Source: Burkholderia ubonensis | Lineage (GTDB): Bacteria; Pseudomonadota; Gammaproteobacteria; Burkholderiales; Burkholderiaceae | Direction: 5' to 3' | DNA: 64,000 nucleotides | Assembly: GCF_902833085.1 (NCBI RefSeq) | Contig: NZ_CADFEB010000003.1 | Location: 1-64,000 of the forward strand | Shown here: piece after piece, positions 29,894 to 37,980 of the stretch | Numbering within the stretch: the stretch's first letter is position 1 | Layout: each line of letters opens with the position of its first letter | The notes under the pieces: generated by a model | Database searches by the model: none | Seen by the model: only the letters and a program-made list of their open reading frames with translations | Told to the model about the DNA's origin: nothing | Program-made: the position numbers and the translations under genes

Positions 29894-31789
29894 GTGTCCT
29901 CGTTATCAACACAATTGAGCGCTCTCGGCAGCCGGATCTTCACGAGCGCGCCGTTCGGCCCCGGCGTGTCGATGCAGAATCTCGCCGAATGGTCGTCGCT
30001 CGCGCACGTCCAGCTGCTCGGCAGGGTTGCCGCCGAGTTCGGCGTCGACATCGACATCGAAGAAGCCTATCGGCTCGACAGCTTCGAGCGGCTGCTGCAG
30101 TACATCGAGCGGCAGCGCGGGCCGGGCGGCGACGCGCCGCAAGCATCCGCGACGCCGGACGCGGCGGCCGGCCCGGCCGGCGCGGAGCCCGACACGATCG
30201 GCGCGCTGCTGCGCGCGCGCGCCGACACGCTGCCCGACCAGCCGTTCCTGTTTTTCCCCGCCGACGATCGCAGCTACACGTATCGCGCGTTTTACGGGCT
30301 TGCACGCGCGGCCGCCGAAACACTGCGCGAGCACGGGCTGCGGCGCGGCGATCGCCTGTCGGTCGTGTTGCCGAACGGCCCGGAGTTCCTCGCGTACTAC
30401 TTCGGCGCACATCTGCTCGGCGTCGTGTCGGTGCCGGTCAATCCGGCGTTGAGCGCAGCCGAGTGCGCGTACATCGTCCGCAACAGCGGCGCGAAGCTCG
30501 TCGTGTTCGACCGGCGCATGGCCAATCTGCGCGATGCAGTGCGCGCCGAGCTCGGCTGCGGCAATGGCGACGATAGCGTCGCGCGCGTCGCCAGCGCGGA
30601 CGCCGCTTCCGGCTTCGGTCTCGAAGCGCTCGCGGCCGCGGCCGCGCATGCGTCGATCGCGCCCGATCCCGATCTCGCGGCCGACGACGACGCGAGCATC
30701 CTCTATACGTCCGGCACGACGGGCCACCCGAAGGGCGTCGTGCTGTCGCACCGCAACCTCCTGTCCGACGCGCGCGCGCTCGTCGACTGGTTCGCGTTCG
30801 AGCCCGGCACGCGGACGATGTGCATCCTGCCGCTGTTCCACAACAACGGCCAGGTGATCACGCTGCTGTCGCCGCTGATCGCGGGCGGCAGCTCGGTGAT
30901 CCTCGAAGGCAAGTCGGCGCTGCCTTCGTTCTGGAAGCTGGTCGACACGTATCGCGTGAACTGGACGAGCGTGATGCCCGCCTTTTTGTCCGCGTTCCTC
31001 GAATACGGGCTGAAGCGCACCGACGACACACTGCGCGGTATCGTCTGCGGCGGCCAGGTGCTACTCGACGAAGTGCGCAACCGCTTCGAGAGCGAATACC
31101 GCGTGCCGGTGTTCGAAGGCTTCGGGCTCACCGAGACGACGTCGTTCGCGACGATGAACCGCCATCCCGCCGAGCGCCGCCGCTTCGGCTCGATCGGCGT
31201 CGCGCTGCCGTGCAACGCGCTGCGGATCGTCGATGCGGACGGCCGCGAGGCAGCGGCGGGCGAAACCGGCGAGATCCTGATCCGCGGCGACAACGTCGCG
31301 ACGCGCTACCACGCGCGCGCCGAGCTGAGCGCCGAGCGCTTTCGCGACGGCTGGCTGCATACCGGCGACTACGGCTACTGCGACGACGAGGGCAACTACT
31401 TCTTCGCGACGCGCGTCGACGACCTCATCGTCAAGGGCGGCGAAAACATCTACCCGGCCGAGATCGAGAACGTGCTGCACGGCTGCGACGACGTCGTCGA
31501 ATGCGCGGCGCTCGGCGTGCCCGATCCGATCCTCGGGCAGGACGTGTGCGTGTACGTGAAGCTGCGCGCATCGTCGACGCTCGGCCAGGACGACGTTCGC
31601 CGCCTGTGCGAAGGCCGCATCGCGCATTACAAGTGCCCGCGGCACGTCGTGCTGCTGAACGGGCTCGACGATCTGCCCGAGCTGCCGAAGGGCCCGACGC
31701 GCAAGATTCTCCGCCGCAAGCTGCTCGAGCATTTCGCGACGCTGCGCGAACGGGAGCAGGCGTTGTCCCACGACGTCGACCGGCCATGA
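29894..31789 (+). CDS. burJ: BurJ carrier-protein/acyl-AMP ligase fusion
   Basis: 631 aa from a GTG start preceded by AAGGA. The first 75 residues look like an acyl carrier domain (WSSLAHVQLLGRVAAEFGV, in which the first Ser of SSL or its neighbour would take phosphopantetheine). The rest is an ANL-superfamily ligase: YTSGTTGHPKG (ATP loop), GFGLTETTS, LHTGDYG and GGENIYPAEIE, with the late catalytic lysine in LPKGPTRKILRRK. The closest general type is class I acyl-CoA ligase. Having its own carrier suggests it loads an acid onto itself rather than onto free CoA. The substrate is not evident from sequence. Confidence 0.83.
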   Translation: MSSLSTQLSALGSRIFTSAPFGPGVSMQNLAEWSSLAHVQLLGRVAAEFGVDIDIEEAYRLDSFERLLQYIERQRGPGGDAPQASATPDAAAGPAGAEPDTIGALLRARADTLPDQPFLFFPADDRSYTYRAFYGLARAAAETLREHGLRRGDRLSVVLPNGPEFLAYYFGAHLLGVVSVPVNPALSAAECAYIVRNSGAKLVVFDRRMANLRDAVRAELGCGNGDDSVARVASADAASGFGLEALAAAAAHASIAPDPDLAADDDASILYTSGTTGHPKGVVLSHRNLLSDARALVDWFAFEPGTRTMCILPLFHNNGQVITLLSPLIAGGSSVILEGKSALPSFWKLVDTYRVNWTSVMPAFLSAFLEYGLKRTDDTLRGIVCGGQVLLDEVRNRFESEYRVPVFEGFGLTETTSFATMNRHPAERRRFGSIGVALPCNALRIVDADGREAAAGETGEILIRGDNVATRYHARAELSAERFRDGWLHTGDYGYCDDEGNYFFATRVDDLIVKGGENIYPAEIENVLHGCDDVVECAALGVPDPILGQDVCVYVKLRASSTLGQDDVRRLCEGRIAHYKCPRHVVLLNGLDDLPELPKGPTRKILRRKLLEHFATLREREQALSHDVDRP

Positions 31790-31799
31790 AGGAGACGCC

Positions 31800-32231
31800 A
31801 TGAAGCTCGTACTGTTCCTGCACCTGGTGTTCGTCGCCGCATGGATGAGCTGCGTGATCGTCGAAGGCATCTTCGAACACGCGATCGATCGGAGTCCGGA
31901 GCAGCGATCGTTCATCTCGAACCTGCACTGGGCGACCGACAAGTATGTCGAGATCCCGGCATTCACGATCGTGCTCGTCACGGGCGCGATCCTGCTCGCG
32001 CATCGCACGCCGACGCCGCTGCTGCTGACGAAGGTCGCGTTCGGCACGCTCGCGATCGCATTGAACGCCGTATGCGTGTGGATCGTCGTCCGGCGCCGCC
32101 ACTACGCGGCGCGCGACGACTATGCCGCGTGGGAGCGCATCGATCGCGTGCAGCACAAGCTCGGCGGGATCGTCGCGACCGCGATGCTCGCCGCGCTCGG
32201 CATCGGCGGCTACATGTTCGCAGGAGCCTGA
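31800..32231 (+). CDS. burK: BurK small integral membrane protein
   Basis: 143 aa with four predicted hydrophobic segments (about 3-22, 50-68, 74-95 and 122-140). The first contains His8 and the last follows a VQHKLGG stretch. It resembles DUF2269-type membrane proteins, which have no defined enzymatic role. It lies 10 bases after burJ and 3 bases before burL, so it is co-transcribed with the assembly-line genes. Product export or membrane anchoring is possible but unproven. Confidence 0.75.
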   Translation: MKLVLFLHLVFVAAWMSCVIVEGIFEHAIDRSPEQRSFISNLHWATDKYVEIPAFTIVLVTGAILLAHRTPTPLLLTKVAFGTLAIALNAVCVWIVVRRRHYAARDDYAAWERIDRVQHKLGGIVATAMLAALGIGGYMFAGA

Positions 32232-32234
32232 CAC

Positions 32235-33125
32235 ATGAAGGCATTGATTTTTCCCGGCCAGGGCGCGCAGGCGGCGGGCATGGGCGAGGGCCTCTTCGAG
32301 CGTTATCCGGAACTCGTCGAAACGGCGGACGATGTGATGGGCCTGTCGGTCGAGCGGCTTTGCCTCGATGATCCGGACGGCCTGCTCGCCGACACCCGCT
32401 ATGCGCAGCCCGCGATCTTCGTCGTCAACGCGCTGCACCTCGCCGCATGGCGCGACGCGCACGACGACGCCGACGTCTGGCTCGCCGGCCACAGCCTCGG
32501 CGAATACAGCGCGCTTCTCGCCGCAGGTACGTTCGACTTCCGCACCGGGCTCGAGATCGTCAAGCGGCGCGGCGAGCTGTTCGCATCGGTAAGCGGCGGT
32601 GCGATGGCGGCCATCGTCGGCGTCACCGCCGCCGAGCTCGGTCGCCGGTTGCGCGACGCCGGCCTCGACGACGTCGATCTCGCGAACTTCAACAGCGCCG
32701 AGCAGACCGTGATCGCGGGTCCGGCCGCGTCGGTCGACGCCGCCGCGCGCAGGCTCGATGCGTGCGGCGACGTCACCGTGCTTCCGTTGAAGGTGAGCGG
32801 CGCCTTTCACTCGCGCTGCATGACGCCGCTCAAGCCGGCGTTCGAAGCGTTCATCGCGCGCTTCGCGCTCGCCCAGCCCGCGCGGCCCGTCGTGTCGAAC
32901 GTGACCGCGCGCCCCTACCAGCCGCCCGGCACGCCCGCCGACTATCTCGTCGAGCAGCTCGACCAGCCGGTGCGCTGGCGCGACAGCGTCCGCGCCATGC
33001 TGCGCGCGGGCGTCGACGAATGGGTCGAGCTCGGCCCCGGCCGCCGGATTCTCACGCGTCTGGTCGAAGCGATCCGGCGCGAACCCGCCGAGCGGCCCGC
33101 CGCGTTGCAACCCGCTCCCCTTTGA
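32235..33125 (+). CDS. burL: BurL trans-acting malonyltransferase
   Basis: 296 aa, FabD-type ACP S-malonyltransferase. It begins with LIFPGQGAQ and carries the nucleophile Ser87 in GHSLGEY, with the later active-site His in GAFHSRCM. BurF lacks an AT domain, so BurL is the obvious supplier of malonyl units to its carrier domains. It lies 3 bases after burK and 16 bases before burM. Confidence 0.92.
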   Translation: MKALIFPGQGAQAAGMGEGLFERYPELVETADDVMGLSVERLCLDDPDGLLADTRYAQPAIFVVNALHLAAWRDAHDDADVWLAGHSLGEYSALLAAGTFDFRTGLEIVKRRGELFASVSGGAMAAIVGVTAAELGRRLRDAGLDDVDLANFNSAEQTVIAGPAASVDAAARRLDACGDVTVLPLKVSGAFHSRCMTPLKPAFEAFIARFALAQPARPVVSNVTARPYQPPGTPADYLVEQLDQPVRWRDSVRAMLRAGVDEWVELGPGRRILTRLVEAIRREPAERPAALQPAPL

Positions 33126-33141
33126 AGAGGCTCGATCCGAC

Positions 33142-34989
33142 ATGTCATCCATTCAGTCCGCCCTCGCCGCCTGTCGCTCGCTGACCGCGCCGCCGCCGCT
33201 CGCGCCCGCGGCGAATTTCGCCGACGTGCTGCGCTTTCGCGCCGAGACGACGCCCGACGAATTCGCGTACGGCTACCTCGGCTTCGGCCGCATGCCGGAT
33301 CGCGTGATGCGCTACGGCGACATCCATCGCCGCGCGCTCGCGATCGCGCGCGAAATCGTCGCGCACGGCCGGCCGGGCGATCCCGTGCTGCTGATCTTCC
33401 CGTCCGCCGCCGATTTCATCGAAGCGTTCTTCGGCTGCCTGTACGCGGGCCGCATGGCCGTGCCGGCGCTGCCGCCGCGCACCGAGAAGGAACGCCGCCG
33501 GCTGATCTCGATCGCGCGCGACTGCGCGCCGTCGTTCGCGATCTGCGGCAACGGCGAGATGGACACAGTGCGCGCCGAGCTGAGCGCGGCGGGCATCGTC
33601 GCGCCGCCGTGCCGTGAAGTGGGCGCGATTCCCGGCGACAACGTCGACGCCGGCAACCTCGGCGACGCCGCGCCCGCGCTGCCCGCCGTCGCGCCGGACA
33701 GCATCGCGTTCCTCCAGTACACGTCCGGCTCGACGTCCGATCCGAAGGGCGTGATGGTCGGCCACGACAACCTGCTCGCGAATTCGCGGCTGCTGTACCG
33801 GCACTTCGGCGGCGACCGCGCGCGCTGGCTGGGCGTGTCGTGGCTGCCGCATTATCACGACATGGGGCTGATCCTCGGGATCCTGCAGCCGATCTATGCG
33901 GGGCGGCCCGCTGTGTTCATGTCGCCGCAGGATTTCCTGCAACGGCCGACGCGCTGGCTGCATGCGGTCTCCGAGTACGGCGCGACCTGCAGCGGCGCAC
34001 CGAGCTTTGCGTACGATCTTTGCCAACGACGCGCGGATCGCATGGATGTCGGCGCGCTCGATCTCTCTACGTGGGCGTGCGCTTTCAACGGTGCGGAGCC
34101 GGTACAGCCGCGGATCATGCGCAAATTTGCCGACGCGTTCGCGTCCGCCGGCTTTCGCTACGACGCGTTCGCGCCGTGCTACGGGCTCGCGGAGCTGACG
34201 CTCGTCGCAACGTCGACGCAGATCGGCGCGCCCGTCGTGATCCGGCGCGCGGACCACGCGGCGCTCGCCGACGGACGCTTCGAGCCGCACCAGGGCGACG
34301 GCCGGTCGATCGACGTCGTGTCGGTCGGCGCGCTCGCGGATGCGGACCAGACGTTCCTCATCGTCGATCCGGCGACGGGCGATACGCAGCCTGCGGCCAG
34401 GATCGGCGAGATCTGCGTCGCGAGCGACAGCGTCTGCCACGGCTACTTCGGCCGCCCGGACGCGACCGACGCGACGTTCCGCGCATACCGCTCCGACGCG
34501 TTTCCGCATGGCATGCTGCGCACGGGCGACCTCGGCTTCGTCGACGATCGCGGCCACCTGTTCATCGCCGGGCGGATCAAGGACCTGCTTATCCTGAACG
34601 GCGTGAACTACTATCCGCAGGACATCGAAGGCGCGGTGCTGAACGTGTCCGACCAGATTCGCCCGAACCGGCTCGCGGCGATCATGGTCGAGCGCGACGG
34701 GCAGGCGGGCGTCGTCGTCGTGCTCGAGGCGATCGGCCAGTTCGACCTCGCCGCGCTCGCGCCGGAAATCAGCCGCGAAGTATGGGACGCGTGCCAGTTG
34801 ACGCTGAGCGGCGTCATCCGCGTGAAGAAGGGCGAGATCCACACGACGTCGAGCGGCAAGATCCAGCGTGCGACCTGCGCGAAAATGCTCGCGGACGGCA
34901 CGTACACGATCGAGGATGCGTATCTGCACGACGCCGCGCAGGCATGGCTCGCGCCCGTGATCGAACGGTGCGCGTCGGCCGCGCTCTGA
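33142..34989 (+). CDS. burM: BurM fatty acyl-AMP ligase
   Basis: 615 aa, FAAL subgroup of the ANL superfamily. The ATP loop is QYTSGSTSDPKGVMV. Further motifs are WLPHYHDMGLI, typical of FAALs, and RTGDLGF with GRIKDLLILNGVNYYPQDIE. FAALs activate a fatty acid as an acyl-adenylate and pass it straight to a carrier protein without CoA. The N-terminal carrier of BurF (Ser46) is the likely acceptor, so BurM would start the lipid half of the molecule. It is the last gene of the 33-kb run. Confidence 0.9.
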   Translation: MSSIQSALAACRSLTAPPPLAPAANFADVLRFRAETTPDEFAYGYLGFGRMPDRVMRYGDIHRRALAIAREIVAHGRPGDPVLLIFPSAADFIEAFFGCLYAGRMAVPALPPRTEKERRRLISIARDCAPSFAICGNGEMDTVRAELSAAGIVAPPCREVGAIPGDNVDAGNLGDAAPALPAVAPDSIAFLQYTSGSTSDPKGVMVGHDNLLANSRLLYRHFGGDRARWLGVSWLPHYHDMGLILGILQPIYAGRPAVFMSPQDFLQRPTRWLHAVSEYGATCSGAPSFAYDLCQRRADRMDVGALDLSTWACAFNGAEPVQPRIMRKFADAFASAGFRYDAFAPCYGLAELTLVATSTQIGAPVVIRRADHAALADGRFEPHQGDGRSIDVVSVGALADADQTFLIVDPATGDTQPAARIGEICVASDSVCHGYFGRPDATDATFRAYRSDAFPHGMLRTGDLGFVDDRGHLFIAGRIKDLLILNGVNYYPQDIEGAVLNVSDQIRPNRLAAIMVERDGQAGVVVVLEAIGQFDLAALAPEISREVWDACQLTLSGVIRVKKGEIHTTSSGKIQRATCAKMLADGTYTIEDAYLHDAAQAWLAPVIERCASAAL

Positions 34990-35090
34990 TCCGGCGCATC
35001 CTCGCATCGCGCGCGCTGCCGGGGTATAGTCCGGCGGGGCGCGCGCCCGGTCCGTCGCCTCCGGCGGGGTCCCGCGCCGGCTTTCGACAC

Positions 35091-35106
35091 CCACCCGCAC
35101 GGGTGG
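35091..35106. terminator. Possible hairpin after the bur operon
   Basis: CCACCCG and CGGGTGG pair around a 2-base loop, followed by another GC-rich inverted stretch (CCCGCCGGGCC). It lies between burM and the next plus-strand gene. There is no T-run, so it may equally be a leader hairpin of the transporter gene at 35150. Confidence 0.3.
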
Positions 35107-35149
35107 CCCGCCGGGCCTTCCGGCATCCGATTCGTTCAAACGCCGCTCG

Positions 35150-36043
35150 ATGGCTTCGTTGATTCTCGTTCTCGCCTGCCTCGTCGCAGGCGCCGCGCTC
35201 GCGCGCAGCAAGCGCCTGCCGGCCAACTTCCCGGCCAGCCTCAATTTCTTCGCGATCCAGATTTCGCTGCCCGCGCTCGTGCTGCAGCATCTGCACAAGA
35301 TCGCGTTCGGCGCGGACGTGCTATGGCTGTTCGCGACGCCCGCGATCGTGTTCGCGGCGACCGCCGCGCTCGCGCTCGCCGCGGGCGCGCTGCTGCGCCT
35401 CGACAAGGCCACGGTCGGCTGCCTGACGCTCGTCTGCGGCACGAGCAACACGTCGATCGTCGGCGTGCCGGTCGTGCAGGCGCTGATCGGGAGCGCCGCG
35501 ATCGGCCATGCGCTCGTCGTCGACCAGGCGAACTTCATCGTGATGTGCACGGCGGGCCTCATCGTCGCCGACCTGTACGCAGGCGGCACGATGAGCTGGC
35601 GCGGCGTCGCGCGGCAACTCGCCGGCTATCGGCCGATCCAGGCGATGGTGCTGGCGCTGCTGCTGCGGCCGGTACCGTTCCCGCCCGTGGTCGAGGACGT
35701 GCTGACCGCGCTCGGCGCCACCCTCACGCCGATCGCGATGATCTCGGTCGGCGCGAGCTTCAGCCTGCGCAGCGCGCGCGACGCCGCACGCAATTTCATG
35801 GTCGGCATCGGCCTCAAGCTGCTCGTCGTGCCGGCGATCGTGCTCGCCTGCGGGCTCTACGTGTTCTCGCAGCGGGGCGTGCCGCTCGCCGTCGCGCTAG
35901 TGCAGGCGGCGATGCCGCCGATGATCATCGCGGGGCTCATCGCCATCGACAAGAAGCTCGATCCGCCGCTCGCGGGCGCGCTGATGACGCTCGGCGTACC
36001 CGCGTCGATCGCCGCCGCGTGGCTATGGTTTCAATTGACCTAA
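35150..36043 (+). CDS. AEC-family (auxin efflux carrier-type) transporter
   Basis: 297 aa, with about ten hydrophobic segments over its full length. Hallmarks of the AEC family are the NFFAIQISLPALV segment near the N-terminus and the repeated GxxNTxxVGVP-type motif (CGTSNTSIVGVPVVQALIG). AEC transporters in bacteria move small carboxylates or related organic anions. The gene starts 160 bases after burM in the same direction, so it could be read with the bur operon and could export a product or precursor, but its family is also common elsewhere in Burkholderia. It ends 3 bases from the convergent regulator gene. Confidence 0.85.
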   Translation: MASLILVLACLVAGAALARSKRLPANFPASLNFFAIQISLPALVLQHLHKIAFGADVLWLFATPAIVFAATAALALAAGALLRLDKATVGCLTLVCGTSNTSIVGVPVVQALIGSAAIGHALVVDQANFIVMCTAGLIVADLYAGGTMSWRGVARQLAGYRPIQAMVLALLLRPVPFPPVVEDVLTALGATLTPIAMISVGASFSLRSARDAARNFMVGIGLKLLVVPAIVLACGLYVFSQRGVPLAVALVQAAMPPMIIAGLIAIDKKLDPPLAGALMTLGVPASIAAAWLWFQLT

Positions 36044-36046
36044 CCA

Positions 36047-36685
36047 TCAATCGACACGCCCACCACCCAACGTCCTCATGTAGTCGAACAACTCGCAATC
36101 AGTCGACACGCCGAGTTTTTCCATACCGGAACGTTTGTGTCGACTGACCGTCTTGACACTGCGCTTGAGGCGCTCGGCCACCTCGGCAGCGGACAACCCC
36201 GTCACGAACAGCAGCAGGATTTCGACTTCCCGAGGCGACAGGTGGCTCGCACCCCGAAGGCAGGGCGCGCTTTCGAGGCATCTTCGTATCATCGCGGAGC
36301 GATAACGCCGCCCCGAAGCGGCCGACCGTATTGCCAGCAGCAGCTCACCCGGCGGGTCGGCCTTGCTGACGAGCGCGGCGACACCCAGGCGCCAGATCTC
36401 CCGATAGATGGCGCAATTTTCCGCGACGGTGAAGACCACGATCGGCAGTGCAGGGAAATTGCGTCGCACGTACCCCAGCATACGCAATCCGCCCCCCTGC
36501 CTGTCGCCTTCGAACATGAAGCTGGTCACCAGCACGTCACACGCGTCCGAGTGCAGTATCGCGATCAGCGTCGCGCTGTCCGACACGCGATGCGTCACGG
36601 AGCCGATGCCATGACTCGCGACCACGCGCTCCACACCCAACGCAAATATCGGCTGGTCGTCCGCAACAATAAGGTCTAGCGTCAT
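36047..36685 (-). CDS. NarL/RcsB-type response regulator with Ser at the phospho site
   Basis: 212 aa: receiver domain (about 1-120) and C-terminal LuxR-type HTH (LSPREVEILLLFVTGLSAAEVA, then SVKTVSRHKRS). Asp9 and Asp10 of the acidic pocket, the Thr of VVFTV and the Lys of VSKAD are present. The position that normally takes phosphate reads CDVLVTSFM, with Ser55 where Asp is expected. It may therefore work without phosphorylation or respond to another signal. The start is ATG 36685, with the receiver beginning at once; longer in-frame extensions have no homologous sequence. No sensor kinase lies beside it. It has no acyl-homoserine-lactone-binding domain, so it is not a MalR equivalent. Confidence 0.87.
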   Translation of the reverse strand: MTLDLIVADDQPIFALGVERVVASHGIGSVTHRVSDSATLIAILHSDACDVLVTSFMFEGDRQGGGLRMLGYVRRNFPALPIVVFTVAENCAIYREIWRLGVAALVSKADPPGELLLAIRSAASGRRYRSAMIRRCLESAPCLRGASHLSPREVEILLLFVTGLSAAEVAERLKRSVKTVSRHKRSGMEKLGVSTDCELFDYMRTLGGGRVD

Positions 36686-36777
36686 GCCGGAAAAATAACG
36701 CGTCACCGGCGCAGGACGACGCGCGACGCGAACCGGCATACGCGCAAGCGAACGCGCCCGCGCGGAAGTCGGCGCAA

Positions 36778-37428
36778 CTACGGCGCACGCGTCATGGGCA
36801 CCCGGATGTATCCGCCTTCGGCATCCCCATAAACGTCGGCGCATCCTTCGATCACGAATCGCGCGGTCAGCGCGCACAGCGCGGCGTCTCTCGCATCGAC
36901 GGAAGTCAGCGTCGCGGCGTCGATTCCCATCCTTTCCAGCAACTGCCTGCGCTGAACGCGCTTCTGCTTCGCGGATGCAACGTCCTTGCCCAGCAGCGCG
37001 CACGCGATCGCATGCGGATAGGTCTCGAAGCTGACGCGCCCGCCCGCGTAGTGCGGCGCGGTCAGCAGCGGGTACGCGTCGGCAAGCGCCCGATAGACCC
37101 GTTCGCCGACGAACATCCAGTCGTAGAAGCCGGTAGTGTTGGCCAGCGCGCGCTCGCGCGTCGGCGTCGAGAACAACGAAATCCGTTCACGCACCAGCGC
37201 ACGCTCGGCCGGCCGATGGCCTTCGCCGGCCCACCATCGGCACGGCGAATCGACACCGACGGCCACGACCTCGTGCTCGAGACACAGCGACGGCAGCGCT
37301 TCCGGCGCGACGCCGTCGGCGCGATACACGACCGACGTGCCGCACAGGATCACGAGATCGCATTGCTTCCGGTTGCCGCCCACGTCGACGCCGGCGACGC
37401 AAGCCGATCGCTTCGCGCGCACGGTCAC
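36778..37428 (-). CDS. DUF429 family protein
   Basis: 216 aa from a GTG start. VAGVDVGGNRKQCDLVIL and VAVGVDSPCRWW look like the RNase H-like acidic motifs of DUF429 proteins, which are predicted nucleases, and VSFETYPHAIACALLG is a typical family segment. Its start overlaps the stop of the HD gene by 4 bases (GTGA), so the two are translationally coupled. About 90 bases separate it from the downstream response regulator. The biological role of the family is not known. Confidence 0.8.
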   Translation of the reverse strand: MTVRAKRSACVAGVDVGGNRKQCDLVILCGTSVVYRADGVAPEALPSLCLEHEVVAVGVDSPCRWWAGEGHRPAERALVRERISLFSTPTRERALANTTGFYDWMFVGERVYRALADAYPLLTAPHYAGGRVSFETYPHAIACALLGKDVASAKQKRVQRRQLLERMGIDAATLTSVDARDAALCALTARFVIEGCADVYGDAEGGYIRVPMTRAP

Positions 37429-37949
37429 GCCGACGGCCGCGCGTCGTACGCGGCGTCGAAGATGGCTTCGAGCCCCGGATGCACGCCGCGCATGCGGTCG
37501 ACCACGGCCTTGGCCCAGTCGAAATACGCCTGCCTGCGTTCGAGCGGCCAGTCCGCGGGCGGATGCCGCGCGACATCGCGCACGTTGCAGATCTTGTCGG
37601 CCAGCTTGACCAGCTTCGCGCGGCGGCTGATGTGCGCCGCGTGTTCGATCTGCAGGCGCTTGCGCTCGTCCTTCGGCAGCGACTTGTCGTCCGTTACTTC
37701 CATCACGATATCCGCGACGTCCTTGCCGAACAGGCGCAGCAACTCCTGCTCGTTCGTCTCCGTATCCTCGACCGTGTCGTGCAGCACCGCCGCGACGATC
37801 ACGCGCTCGTCCTCGATGCCGGCCTCGTTGGCCAGCACGTCGGCCAGTGCGATCGGATGATTGATGTACGGCGACGCTTCGTCGTCTTTACGCCGCTGAT
37901 TGCGATGCTTGTCCGCCGCGAACGCGATGGCTGCCACCAGCTTACTCAT
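37425..37949 (-). CDS. MESH1-like HD hydrolase
   Basis: 174 aa. YINHPIALADVL, VLHDTVEDTETNEQEL and LVKLADKICNVRDV match the hydrolase domain of SpoT and of the small MESH1/SAH enzymes, which degrade (p)ppGpp. There is no synthetase, TGS or ACT domain. GGAGG lies six bases before ATG 37949. The gene is the first of the unit HD - DUF429 - response regulator. Activity on (p)ppGpp or on NADPH, as shown for animal MESH1, is inference from the family. Confidence 0.87.
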   Translation of the reverse strand: MSKLVAAIAFAADKHRNQRRKDDEASPYINHPIALADVLANEAGIEDERVIVAAVLHDTVEDTETNEQELLRLFGKDVADIVMEVTDDKSLPKDERKRLQIEHAAHISRRAKLVKLADKICNVRDVARHPPADWPLERRQAYFDWAKAVVDRMRGVHPGLEAIFDAAYDARPSA

Positions 37950-37980
37950 GATTACCTCCAAAGTGCCCAGAAGTACGAAC

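Noticed and set aside
36047..36685. Response regulator as the missing MalR quorum-type regulator
   Set aside because: It has a receiver domain, not an acyl-homoserine-lactone-binding domain, and lies at the opposite end of the cluster from burA.
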